Positions 54,347 through 62,998 of a stretch of 64,000 nt of DNA are shown here, piece by piece. The notes below the pieces were generated by a model. That model searched no databases. It was not told where the DNA came from and worked only from the letters and a program-made list of their open reading frames with translations. The stretch is from JABDQZ01 sp963801985. Lineage in GTDB: Bacteria; Pseudomonadota; Gammaproteobacteria; Chromatiales; Chromatiaceae. The DNA is taken from positions 62,001-126,000 of the forward strand of contig CAWDGV010000009.1 of assembly GCA_963801985.1 (NCBI GenBank). Reading direction: 5' to 3'. The position numbers and the translations under genes were made by a program. How positions within the stretch are numbered: position 1 is the stretch's first letter; the number at the start of each line of letters is the position of its first letter.

Positions 54347-56135
54347 AGTTATTGAAGTCAACGGCCCACTGGTCACGATTCAGCAGAATAATATCCGTAA
54401 CGGCGAGCAGGTACGCATTGGTAAAATGGGCCTGATTGGTGAAGTCATCAGTCTGCGTGAACACGATGCCCTTGTTCAGGTTTACGAATCAACTGAATCG
54501 CTCAGGCCGGGTGAAACCGTGGAAGGCCTTAAAAAGCCACTTTCGGTTGAACTTGGTCCCGGTTTGCTGGGACAGATCTTTGATGGTGTTCAGCGTCCCC
54601 TGCATAAAATCCTCGAAATGAGTGGTGAACAGATTGCCCGTGGCCTGACGGTACCTTCTCTTGACCGGGAAAAACGCTGGCATTTTGTGCCCGCAGAAAC
54701 ACTTAAAGTTGGTGCTCTGATTAAAGGTGGTGAGATTCTTGGCACAGTGCAGGAAACGCAGAGCATTACACACCGGATACTGGTACCACCCGACTGCGGT
54801 GGTGAAATCATCGAGCATGCTGGTGAAGGTGAATACTGTGTTGCAGACATCATTGCGCGAGTCCGCGGCAAATTTGACAAGGTCTGCGAACTCAAGATGT
54901 ATCACGATTGGCCGGTTAGAACACCAAGGCCTTACCAGTCACGCACTGAATCAGCTATTCCCCTGCTGACCGGGCAACGCATCCTGGACACCTTTTTCCC
55001 CTTGCTTAAAGGTGGCAAGGCAGCCGTACCGGGACCCTTTGGCGCCGGTAAAACCATGGTGCAGCAACAGATTGCCCGCTGGGCCAATGCCGACATCGTG
55101 TTATACGTGGGTTGTGGTGAACGTGGTAATGAACTGGTGGATATCCTGGAATCCTTTCCTGAATTAACGGATCCGCACAGTGGTCGCTCCCTGATGGAAC
55201 GAACCTTCCTGGTAGCCAATACCTCCAACATGCCGGTAGTGGCACGTGAAGCCAGTATCTATGTTGGTGTGACCATGGCTGAATATTACCGTGACCAGGG
55301 TTATGACGTGGTCATGGTGGCCGACTCAACCAGTCGCTGGGCTGAAGCTTTACGTGAAGTTGCCGGTCGATTGGGACAAATGCCGGTTGAGGAAGGTTAT
55401 CCTGCTTACCTGGCATCACGGCTGGCTGCGTTTTATGAACGCGCCGGCTATGTTAATACATTATGCGGGGATACCGGTTCTGTCACCTTGATTGGCGCAG
55501 TCTCGCCACCAGGAGGCGACTTCTCTGAACCGGTAACCAGTCACACCAAGGAAATCATTCGTACCTTCTGGGCCCTGTCAAAGCCGCTCGCCGATGCACG
55601 TCACTACCCGGCTGTCTCATGGACTGAAAGTTTTTCCGATTACGAATCACGCGCCAGGCTCTGGTGGGCCGACAATGTCGATTCACGCTGGAGCCAGTTA
55701 CGCCAACAGGCTTTAACGCTGTTAACCCAGGCCGATGAACTGGAGCGTATTGTTAACCTGGTTGGCCCGGAAGCCTTGTCATCCGCCCAACGCTGGATAC
55801 TGGAAAGTGTCAGTATTATCAAGGAAGGTTTACTTCAGCAAAGTGCACTTGATCCTGTAGACAGCTACTGTTCACCTGAAAAACAGTTTCAAATGATGGC
55901 GCTTATTCTGCGCTTTTATGAGACTGGCCAGGAATTGATCGAACTGGGCACTCCTGTAGAGCAGCTTGCACAGTTGCCTGAAAATGGAAAAATCAGACGT
56001 TTGAAGTCAGCCTTTGGCAATGATCAGCTTGAGCAGATGAAAAATTTTGCTGAAGAGCTTTTTGAACACCTTGATTGCATGCGTGCCGAATATGCCGGCA
56101 CCAGTAAAACCACTCATGGGGAAACCCGCGCATGA
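54339..56135 (+). CDS. V/A-type ATPase catalytic subunit A
   Basis: 598 aa. Catalytic subunit with Walker A GPFGAGKT (about 233-240), the family insertion (about 110-200), Walker B VVMVADST (about 326-333) and RWAEALREVAGRLG. Length and the extra 'non-homologous region' distinguish it from F-type beta. The start overlaps subunit E by 8 bp and the stop overlaps subunit B by 4 bp (ATGA). Confidence 0.98.
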   Translation: MGKVIEVNGPLVTIQQNNIRNGEQVRIGKMGLIGEVISLREHDALVQVYESTESLRPGETVEGLKKPLSVELGPGLLGQIFDGVQRPLHKILEMSGEQIARGLTVPSLDREKRWHFVPAETLKVGALIKGGEILGTVQETQSITHRILVPPDCGGEIIEHAGEGEYCVADIIARVRGKFDKVCELKMYHDWPVRTPRPYQSRTESAIPLLTGQRILDTFFPLLKGGKAAVPGPFGAGKTMVQQQIARWANADIVLYVGCGERGNELVDILESFPELTDPHSGRSLMERTFLVANTSNMPVVAREASIYVGVTMAEYYRDQGYDVVMVADSTSRWAEALREVAGRLGQMPVEEGYPAYLASRLAAFYERAGYVNTLCGDTGSVTLIGAVSPPGGDFSEPVTSHTKEIIRTFWALSKPLADARHYPAVSWTESFSDYESRARLWWADNVDSRWSQLRQQALTLLTQADELERIVNLVGPEALSSAQRWILESVSIIKEGLLQQSALDPVDSYCSPEKQFQMMALILRFYETGQELIELGTPVEQLAQLPENGKIRRLKSAFGNDQLEQMKNFAEELFEHLDCMRAEYAGTSKTTHGETRA

Positions 56136-57517
56136 AGCAGCTTGAATACCGAAATGTGACTGCCGCACGCGGCTCGTTATTATTTTTAAAAGGCGGTAAT
56201 GATGCAGCCCTGGGTGAACGGGTTGCTATTCATGATATTGACGGCAATGTCAGAAATGGCCAGGTCATCCGTACCTCTGAAAGTATGACACTGGTGCAGG
56301 TTTTTGAATCAACCGATAACCTGGACCTGGAAAATACCTGGGTACGTTACCTTGATGAACCATTTGAACTAGCCCTGTCTCCCGACATGTTAGGCCGGAA
56401 TTTCAATGGTATTGGTGCACCCCGGGATAACCGCCCTCCTATTGTTTCCAGCCTGGTACGTAATGTAAATGGTGCACCGGTCAACCCTGCTGCACGGGCA
56501 TACCCCAGAGAATTCATCCAGACCGGCCTTTCCAGTATTGATGGACTCAACTCGCTGGTACGCGGCCAGAAACTACCGGTTTTCTCTGGCTCCGGTTTGC
56601 CGCATAACCGCCTTGCTGCCCAGATTGTCAGACAGGCCAAACTGCCTGATGATGCATCCAATTTCGTGATCGTATTTGCCGCCATGGGCGTTTCCCATTC
56701 AGATGCACGTTTTTTTGAATCCGAGTTCGAGTCCAGCGGTGTATTGCGTAACGTTGTCATGTTTACCAACCTGGCCAACGATCCGCCGATGGAACGTCTG
56801 ATCCTGCCAAGGACAGCCTTGACTGCAGCAGAGTACCTGGCCTATGACCTCGACCATCACGTACTGGTCGTGATTACCGACATGACCAACTACGCCGAAG
56901 CTTTGCGTGAAGTCGCCACGGAAAAAGGTGATGTACCTTCCCGTAAGGGTTACCCGGGATACCTCTATTCCGACCTCGCTGAAATCTATGAAAGAGCCGG
57001 TCGTGTGCATAATCGTCACGGGTCCATTACCATGATCCCGATTCTTTCAATGCCCAGTGATGATATTACACACCCGATTCCCGACCTGACCGGCTACATC
57101 ACTGAAGGACAGATCGTGTTGAGCCGGGAACTTCACAGCAAGTCGGTTTACCCGCCTGTTAACGTGCCACCGTCCCTGTCCCGCCTGATGAAAGATGGTA
57201 TTGGCAAGGAATTCACCCGCGATGACCATCCGCGTCTGGCCAGCCAGCTCTATGCCTCCTATACGCGCGCACTTGAGGCCAGAAACCTGGCTTCCATTAT
57301 TGGTGCCGAAGAACTCTCGCAACGCGACAGGCGCTTCCTGGCATTTGCGGATGCATTTGAAAACCAGTTTGTCATGCAGGGTGAAGAAGAAGAGCGCAGT
57401 ATTATTGAAACGCTCGACCTGGCCTGGGAGCTGCTTTCATTACTGCCACCTGAAGCATTAAGTCGTGTTACCGAGGCTGATATTCAGAAATACCATAACT
57501 GGGATGACAGTCTCTGA
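56132..57517 (+). CDS. V/A-type ATPase non-catalytic subunit B
   Basis: 461 aa. The P-loop region lacks the Walker lysine pattern (FSGSGLPHNRLAAQIVRQA), as expected for the regulatory B subunit. EGYPGYL-type segment KGYPGYLYSDLAEIYERAGR and the arginine-finger neighbourhood PSLSRLMKDGIG are present. The stop overlaps the subunit D start (TGATG). Confidence 0.98.
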   Translation: MKQLEYRNVTAARGSLLFLKGGNDAALGERVAIHDIDGNVRNGQVIRTSESMTLVQVFESTDNLDLENTWVRYLDEPFELALSPDMLGRNFNGIGAPRDNRPPIVSSLVRNVNGAPVNPAARAYPREFIQTGLSSIDGLNSLVRGQKLPVFSGSGLPHNRLAAQIVRQAKLPDDASNFVIVFAAMGVSHSDARFFESEFESSGVLRNVVMFTNLANDPPMERLILPRTALTAAEYLAYDLDHHVLVVITDMTNYAEALREVATEKGDVPSRKGYPGYLYSDLAEIYERAGRVHNRHGSITMIPILSMPSDDITHPIPDLTGYITEGQIVLSRELHSKSVYPPVNVPPSLSRLMKDGIGKEFTRDDHPRLASQLYASYTRALEARNLASIIGAEELSQRDRRFLAFADAFENQFVMQGEEEERSIIETLDLAWELLSLLPPEALSRVTEADIQKYHNWDDSL

Positions 57518-58134
57518 TGGAAGAGCGGCTAAACATACCGCCGACCAAGTCCGCCCTGCTGGAGTTACAGCGACGGGTGAATTTCCTGCATGAAGGCTAC
57601 CGCTTGCTGGAACGCAAACGTGAACTGTTAACACGTCTTGTCTATGAAAAACTCGACGAATATCGCCGCCTGAAACAGGACTCACTGACCTCGCTTAAAA
57701 CTGCCTATGACTGTCTCAGCATTACACAGATGCGCATGGGCAGTTCCCGCATCCGGCAATTGGCACTGGGTATGCCTGAAGGTATCGAGGCATCCATCCT
57801 GCCAAGGCGAAACATGGGTGTGCAATATCCGGCGATCACGATCAAGAAATTACCATTACAGGCTGTCGGCATACTGGGTACAGATGCCAGCCTGGATGAA
57901 ACCCGCCTCAGCCTGGCGGAAATGGCCGAGAAGATGGCCAACCTGGCTGAAGTAGAGACCGCCCTGTGGCGCCTGCTCGAAGAGCAGCGCAAAACCCAGA
58001 AACGGGTAAACGCACTTAAATACAACGTTATCCCCCGCTTTGAACGCACCATAAAGTTTGTCAGGGACAGTCTCGAGGAAGAAGAGCGCAATACCTTGTT
58101 CCAGATCAAGGTCCTGCTTGAACAGACCACTTGA
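57517..58134 (+). CDS. V/A-type ATPase central-stalk subunit D
   Basis: 205 aa. Begins NIPPTKSALLELQRRVNFLHEGYRLLERKRELL, the first long helix of the D subunit, with a second long helix near the C-terminus (ALKYNVIPRFERTIKFVRDSLEEEER). This antiparallel coiled coil is the rotor shaft. It is the last ATPase gene, 72 bp before the CBS gene. Confidence 0.96.
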   Translation: MEERLNIPPTKSALLELQRRVNFLHEGYRLLERKRELLTRLVYEKLDEYRRLKQDSLTSLKTAYDCLSITQMRMGSSRIRQLALGMPEGIEASILPRRNMGVQYPAITIKKLPLQAVGILGTDASLDETRLSLAEMAEKMANLAEVETALWRLLEEQRKTQKRVNALKYNVIPRFERTIKFVRDSLEEEERNTLFQIKVLLEQTT

Positions 58135-58206
58135 AAACCACACAGAAACTGGACAATATCTGTGATGCAGTGAGTTTCATCAGGCATTTACTTATGGAGA
58201 AGAGAA

Positions 58207-58677
58207 ATGAGCGCTTCCGAAATCATGCAACCCAACCCCACTACACTGAAACCTGATGATTTAATCGGCACTGCTGCAGACTGTATTTTGACAAAAAGGT
58301 ACAGAAATGTACCCGTCGTCGATAATGAAGGACGCTTTGTTGGTATTTTCGGGGTGAACTGCCTGCTGAAACTGACACTGCCGCAAGCTGCAATCATGCA
58401 TAAAGGCCTCGATAATCTGACATTTATCCACGAGACACTGGTGGACCTGCTGGAGCGTTTTAACGAGGTAAAGAGCCAACCGGTTTCAACCTGTATCGAC
58501 AGGGATATTATTACTGTACCGCCAGATAATCCGCTACTGGAAACCCTGCTGATCCTGTATCGCAATAAAAGCAGTATCCCCGTTGTAGACCCTGAAACCC
58601 AAGAATTACTTGGCATGATCTCGTACTGGGATGTCGGCAGGCATATTCTTTCTGCCGGGGAAAACCACGATGCATGA
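58207..58677 (+). CDS. CBS-domain protein
   Basis: 156 aa, a tandem CBS pair (about 8-60 and 98-150) with the segments VPVVDNEGRFVGIFG and IPVVDPETQELLGMIS. CBS pairs bind adenosyl nucleotides and sense energy charge. It lies 72 bp after the ATPase operon and its stop overlaps the permease start by 8 bp, so it may regulate the permease. A ligand-binding role is inferred from the family. Confidence 0.9.
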   Translation: MSASEIMQPNPTTLKPDDLIGTAADCILTKRYRNVPVVDNEGRFVGIFGVNCLLKLTLPQAAIMHKGLDNLTFIHETLVDLLERFNEVKSQPVSTCIDRDIITVPPDNPLLETLLILYRNKSSIPVVDPETQELLGMISYWDVGRHILSAGENHDA

Positions 58678-60007
58678 ATCACAAATTGCCGAAGTCGTGT
58701 TTGGTATCAACCCCGGCTGGTACGCTGGCTCGCTATTTGTTTTGACCTACCTGCTGATTCTTACTGACCGGCTGAACCGGGCCATTGTTTCCATCAGCGC
58801 TGCCTGTCTGATGATACTCGGTGGTGTATTGACACAGCGGGCTGCATTCGAAGGAGTTGATTTTAATACCCTGGGACTGCTTACCGGTATGATGGTGATC
58901 GTAGCCATGACTAAAAAATCAGGCATTTTTCAGTTCCTCGCAATCTGGTCTGCAAAACTCGTTAAAGCCAGCCCATGGGGAATCCTGGTCATGCTGATGG
59001 TCGTTACCGCGGTACTTTCAGCCTTGCTCGACAATGTCACAACCGTTCTCCTTATCGCACCCGTAACACTGCTGATTACAGACTCGTTGAAAATCAATGC
59101 CTACCCTTTCCTGTTTGCTGAAATTTTTGCCGCCAATATTGGCGGAACCGCAACGCTGATTGGCGATCCTCCCAACATCATGATCGGCTCGGCTGTTGGC
59201 CTGACCTTTAACGACTTCATCATCAACCTGGCACCCATAGTACTGGTGATACTACCGCTTACAATGATCCCCATTTACCTGATCTGGGGGAAACAGTTGC
59301 ATGCCGAAGATAAGTACAAGATCCGTGTCATGAATTACCGGGAACTGGACGCCATCACGGATACGCGGCTTCTAAAACAGTCAATGTTTGTTCTTTTCCT
59401 GGTCATGCTTGGCTTCACACTGGGTCATCAATATCACATCCAGCCGGCTACAGTCGCCATGTCAGGCGCAGCGCTGTTACTGATTCTTGATAACATCCGA
59501 AAAAATGAGGCCGAGCAATCCCAGTCTATTCAAAAGGTTTTCTGCGAAGTGGAATGGGCAACTTTATTTTTCTTTATTGGTCTTTTCATCGTCGTCTATG
59601 GCATTGAAAGCACCGGACTACTGGAGGTAGTAGCGCATAAAGTATTGGCACTGACTGATCAAAACCTGGCCGTAACAGCTATTGCAATCATGTGGGTTTC
59701 AGCAGTTGCTTCAGCCATTGTGGATAATATTCCCTTCGTTGCGACCATGATCCCATTGATTAAAAACATGGCGGTGACTTTTGGTGGTGCAGATCAATTG
59801 ACCCCACTATGGTGGTCATTGGCCCTGGGCTCATGCCTGGGCGGCAATGGCAGTCTTGTCGGCGCCAGCGCCAATCTCATTGTTGCAGGTTTCGCAGAAA
59901 GGTCCGGACAACCCATCCACTTTCTCCCTTTTATGCTGGCTGCTTTTCCGTTAATGCTATTTACCATTGTGATTAGCAGTATTTACCTTTACCTGCGTTA
60001 TCTTTAA
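58670..60007 (+). CDS. ArsB/NhaD-superfamily ion permease
   Basis: 445 aa from ATG 58670 with a GGGG site upstream; the longer reading to 58631 overlaps the CBS gene more. About 11 hydrophobic segments. Signature sequences are LLDNVTTVLLIAPVTL and AANIGGTATLIGDPPNIMIG in the first half and AIVDNIPFVATMIPL with GGNGSLVGASANLIVAG in the second, the inverted-repeat pattern of the ion-transporter superfamily. Na+/H+ antiport (NhaD), arsenite or carboxylate transport are all possible; the V-ATPase neighbour favours ion coupling. Confidence 0.9.
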   Translation: MHESQIAEVVFGINPGWYAGSLFVLTYLLILTDRLNRAIVSISAACLMILGGVLTQRAAFEGVDFNTLGLLTGMMVIVAMTKKSGIFQFLAIWSAKLVKASPWGILVMLMVVTAVLSALLDNVTTVLLIAPVTLLITDSLKINAYPFLFAEIFAANIGGTATLIGDPPNIMIGSAVGLTFNDFIINLAPIVLVILPLTMIPIYLIWGKQLHAEDKYKIRVMNYRELDAITDTRLLKQSMFVLFLVMLGFTLGHQYHIQPATVAMSGAALLLILDNIRKNEAEQSQSIQKVFCEVEWATLFFFIGLFIVVYGIESTGLLEVVAHKVLALTDQNLAVTAIAIMWVSAVASAIVDNIPFVATMIPLIKNMAVTFGGADQLTPLWWSLALGSCLGGNGSLVGASANLIVAGFAERSGQPIHFLPFMLAAFPLMLFTIVISSIYLYLRYL

Positions 60008-60036
60008 GAATGAAGTCAGCACCATTTTAAACAGGC

Positions 60037-60642
60037 TTATGCAATAGCTTTATGAATCAGGGGAATCAGTGGCTCTGGTAAAGTAATGTTGCCCGATACG
60101 GCAAACTGCTGAGCCTGCTTTGACATTTTCTTCCAGGTCTTGCGAATAATCTCAAGCCATTTTTCCTCGCTGTATTCCGGGTGCTTGCTCGCAAAAGCCA
60201 GCATGTAATATTCGATGAAGACCAGGTCGGCAGTATCTTCCAGAAGCTGGCTATCAGGATTTACCTTAAGCGCCCTTTTACCTACAGCTTTTTTTACTCG
60301 TTCAATAAATTCATCATCGTAACCGGCTTGAGCCAAAAGCCTGCCTGCTGTATCGGCATGGAACTTGTAAAGCCCTGTGCGCCATTGAAAATAGCCCTGG
60401 CGTCCTTCAGGATAATCACTGCGGGCGGATTTCCAGCGCTCCACGTGCTGTGCGTGAACCGCAAGTTTTACTGCATCATCCGCATCTGGCGCGTATCGTT
60501 TCAGCATATCCGACATACGGTGAGAATACAGGAGTTCTTTGGGCCAGGCCTTGCCATCAGCGACATCTTCGTTGGGGTCTGCTCTATTTGCTGCGTCAAT
60601 TAAATCGATGGCTTTTTCAAATAGCTGTTGTGATTGCGACAT
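60037..60642 (-). CDS. DUF4202 domain-containing protein
   Basis: 201 aa soluble protein. Conserved His residues in LLYSHRMSDML, VHAQHVERWK and YKFHADTAG, together with an acidic ADLVFIEY segment, look like a divergent HD-type metal site. Function unknown. It stands convergent to the permease gene. Confidence 0.82.
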   Translation of the reverse strand: MSQSQQLFEKAIDLIDAANRADPNEDVADGKAWPKELLYSHRMSDMLKRYAPDADDAVKLAVHAQHVERWKSARSDYPEGRQGYFQWRTGLYKFHADTAGRLLAQAGYDDEFIERVKKAVGKRALKVNPDSQLLEDTADLVFIEYYMLAFASKHPEYSEEKWLEIIRKTWKKMSKQAQQFAVSGNITLPEPLIPLIHKAIA

Positions 60643-60781
60643 GATTTTTCTCCGTATCCAAAAATTCTATTGAATAATATTAATAACCCGCCTGCAGGAA
60701 GAAAATGATATTACTCAGATTAACGTAAAACTCCCCCTGGAAAAGCTGGGAAAATTAACACCATGGATAACCAACAGTCGT

Positions 60782-60964
60782 TTAATTATTTATCTGTTGC
60801 TTTATCTTAATGAGCAGATTTATCACTGTATCCGACGTCTCCTGAAATTTACCCAGATGCTTTTCAGCTTCCTCGGTATCATCTGCCTACAATCCGGGCT
60901 AAACAACTGAAATTTTTTGACCCAGATCAATACGACTTGCTCCGGGAAGACTATTCTTATCCAT
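60782..60964 (-). pseudogene. Decayed short gene of unknown family
   Basis: Minus-strand frame from ATG 60964 reads MDKNSLPGASRIDLGQKISVV, then TAG, three residues, another TAG, and then ADDTEEAEKHLGKFQETSDT and VINLLIKIKQQINN to TAA. Both halves look like real protein in one frame, broken by two stops about 12 nt apart. I do not recognise the family. It occupies part of the 700-bp gap between DUF4202 and the cold-shock gene. Confidence 0.4.
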
Positions 60965-60984
60965 AAGGGAAAGATTCAGCAATT

Positions 60985-61062
60985 ATGAGTCTGTATGGCG
61001 CCAAGCTAACGTGGCTGGCGCCCCTTCCCTTGCAGCCACTATTTCATTAGTGGCTTTTCTTT
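60985..61062 (+). ncRNA. Candidate small RNA with a two-hairpin 3' end
   Basis: Hairpin 1: GGCGCC (60997-61002) with AGC (61004-61006) pairs with GCT (61014-61016) and GGCGCC (61017-61022), with one bulged A and a 7-nt loop. Hairpin 2: GCCACTA (61035-61041) pairs with TAGTGGC (61048-61054) and runs into TTTTCTTTT, an intrinsic terminator on the plus strand. No plus-strand protein gene ends here, so the terminator belongs to an unannotated RNA. The 5' end and promoter were not identified. Confidence 0.45.
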
Positions 61063-61159
61063 TGCCTTTATCAATTTGACTTTACAACTGCCAAAACAGG
61101 CCCGGCTTTCTTCAGGTTTGGCGAATATTACATTGTTTTTACTAAAGTTTATTCAGGCT

Positions 61160-61188
61160 TTGACTAATAATTAAATACCCCTTAATAT
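61160..61188 (+). promoter_or_regulatory. Promoter of the cold-shock gene
   Basis: TTGACT (61160-61165), 17-nt spacer, TAATAT (61183-61188). The resulting leader of about 150 nt before the start at 61347 is the size known for cspA thermosensor leaders. Confidence 0.75.
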
Positions 61189-61346
61189 GTTTGGCGTTTG
61201 AAGTGCGACTTAATATTTATGCACAAATTTACGAAGTTCCACCTTGTTGTAGCTCGTCCTGATTTTCATAAGTAAAAAGCAACACATTTCATCACCACAG
61301 CCTTCACCGGCTTTATTTACTTTTGAAATTTTTAAAGGAAACGATT

Positions 61347-61553
61347 ATGTCTAAATCACAAGGTACAGTTAAATGGTTCAATGAATCAAAAGGTTTTGGT
61401 TTTATTGAACAGGAATCCGGTCCAGATGTTTTTGCTCATTTCAGAGCAATCAATGGCGACGGTTTCAAAACCCTGAAAGAAGGCCAGAAAGTTGAGTTCA
61501 CCGTGACTCAAGGCGCTAAAGGTCCTCAAGCTGAAGATATCACTGTCATCTAA
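61347..61553 (+). CDS. Cold-shock protein (CspA family)
   Basis: 68 aa from ATG 61347 (AAGGAAA upstream); eight extra codons in a longer reading are untypical. RNA-binding motifs RNP1 KGFGFIEQ and RNP2 DVFAHFRAI are present; the usual VFVHFSAI is slightly changed. It acts as an RNA chaperone destabilising structure. Its long leader and an adjacent RRM protein gene suggest an RNA-metabolism pair. Confidence 0.96.
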   Translation: MSKSQGTVKWFNESKGFGFIEQESGPDVFAHFRAINGDGFKTLKEGQKVEFTVTQGAKGPQAEDITVI

Positions 61554-61562
61554 GACAGCCCC

Positions 61563-61593
61563 TGAATGCACAGTTTATAAAACTGTGCATTCA
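61563..61593 (+). terminator. Long perfect hairpin after the cold-shock gene
   Basis: GAATGCACAGTTT (61564-61576) pairs with AAACTGTGCATTC (61580-61592), with one further T-A pair outside. Little T-tract follows, so it may stabilise the mRNA 3' end rather than terminate strongly. Confidence 0.6.
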
Positions 61594-61657
61594 TTCTACC
61601 CCCCCATTAGCAGCATACCGCTGCTCTCTCTTAGTACCTGACCAAAGGTCAAAATCA

Positions 61658-61930
61658 TTGATTGCACTCTCTATTCGTGGCTTGCCAAAGTCCACCACTG
61701 AAGCAAGTCTTACTACCGTTTTTTCAGATTACGGTGTTGTACGTTCACTCAAACTCGTCAAGGATCTTTATACAGGCGACTGTAAAGGTTTTGCCACAAT
61801 CGAAATGGAAGGCCATGAAGCACGTGCTGCGATAGCTGGGCTAAATGGCAGCTTTCTTGATGGCAGCATGATACGTGTCATGCAGGATGATGGTACCCGA
61901 AAACGCGGTGGCGGAAGAAGAAGACACTGA
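61658..61930 (+). CDS. RNA recognition motif (RRM) protein
   Basis: 90 aa from a TTG at 61658 with AAGGT upstream. RNP2-like ALSIRGLP at the N-terminus and RNP1-like CKGFATIEM (about 47-55). The C-terminal tail is Gly/Arg-rich (RKRGGGRRRH). Single-RRM proteins of this kind bind RNA and in cyanobacteria respond to cold; their role in gammaproteobacteria is less known. No in-frame ATG precedes the domain. Confidence 0.88.
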   Translation: MIALSIRGLPKSTTEASLTTVFSDYGVVRSLKLVKDLYTGDCKGFATIEMEGHEARAAIAGLNGSFLDGSMIRVMQDDGTRKRGGGRRRH

Positions 61931-61944
61931 TCAACTCAAATTGA

Positions 61945-62871
61945 TCAATGCAGTCCCATCAGTGTGCGAATATGTTTCTCAACACACCGGGCCAGGCTGT
62001 GCAGTTCATAACCGCCTTCCAAAGACGAAATAACCCTGCCAGATGCAGTGCTATCGGCTATCTCAATGATTTTTTCTGTTACCCATTGATAATCGTTATC
62101 GGTCAGGCTGACACCTGACATATCATCATCCTGGTGAGCATCAAAACCTGCGGAAACAAAGATCATTTCGGGTTTAAATTTCGCCAGCGCAGGAAGCCAG
62201 AATTCATTGACTGCATTGCGGAAGGCATCACTTTTTGCCGTTGCCTCAAGCGGCACTGAAACCATACGGTCAGTCAATTCCAGTAAAGGCGTATCGGGAT
62301 AAAAAGGATGCTGAAATGTGGAACAGAAAACCACCCTTTCATCATCCTTGAAGATCTGCTCTGTACCATTACCCTGGTGTACATCAAAATCAATAATGGC
62401 AATCTTCTGTAAACCGTATGTATCCATTGCATGGGCAGCTCCAACAGCAACATTGTTATAGACACAAAATCCCATGGCCCGATCTGTTTCAGCATGATGC
62501 CCTGGAGGGCGAACTGAACAGAAGGCATTTTGGATTTCACCACTCATTACCAGGTCTACCGCTTTAACCAATGCTCCGGCAGCCCGCTTAGCAGCCTTTG
62601 AGCTTGCCGGGCTGACAACAGTATCCGGATCAAGATAAGCAAAACCGTTTTCGGGCATCAGCGCGTTGACATGGGCAAGATAATCAGCCGTATGCACTCG
62701 CAGGAGTTGCGCTTCTGTGACTTCTGGAGCATCAACATGCCTGAGGAAATCAAATAAATGAGAAGTTACCAGCCTGTCTTCTATTGCAGCAAGACGCCCG
62801 CTACTTTCAGGGTGACCAATACCGGTATCATGCAGGCGGCAATCAGGGTGACTGATGTAGGCAGTACGCAA
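61945..62871 (-). CDS. Histone deacetylase-family (class II-like) deacetylase
   Basis: 308 aa. Zinc and catalytic residues are readable: the two histidines of VRPPGHHAE, the FCVYNNVAVGA segment, metal ligands in IIDFDVHQGNGTEQIF and SAGFDAHQDD, and the GGY of SLEGGYELHSL. In bacteria such enzymes deacetylate lysines, polyamines or acetoin-related compounds. It is divergent from an NDP-forming acyl-CoA synthetase-like gene 127 bp away, so a role in protein acetylation is possible. Confidence 0.94.
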   Translation of the reverse strand: MRTAYISHPDCRLHDTGIGHPESSGRLAAIEDRLVTSHLFDFLRHVDAPEVTEAQLLRVHTADYLAHVNALMPENGFAYLDPDTVVSPASSKAAKRAAGALVKAVDLVMSGEIQNAFCSVRPPGHHAETDRAMGFCVYNNVAVGAAHAMDTYGLQKIAIIDFDVHQGNGTEQIFKDDERVVFCSTFQHPFYPDTPLLELTDRMVSVPLEATAKSDAFRNAVNEFWLPALAKFKPEMIFVSAGFDAHQDDDMSGVSLTDNDYQWVTEKIIEIADSTASGRVISSLEGGYELHSLARCVEKHIRTLMGLH

Positions 62872-62887
62872 AATTCAATCTCCTTGG

Positions 62888-62909
62888 TCAATTGATTCTC
62901 AATTGATTC
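62888..62909. repeat. Tandem 11-bp repeat in the divergent promoter region
   Basis: TCAATTGATTC occurs twice back to back (62888-62898 and 62899-62909), each containing the palindrome TCAATTGA. It sits between the divergent deacetylase and acyl-CoA synthetase-like genes and may be an operator. Confidence 0.5.
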
Positions 62910-62998
62910 ATTGTATTGTAAGACTCCTTGGTTAGACTAGGACAATGAACTATATTGGCCAAGCCTTCCAATAAAATTTACCGGCATCATTAACCATT

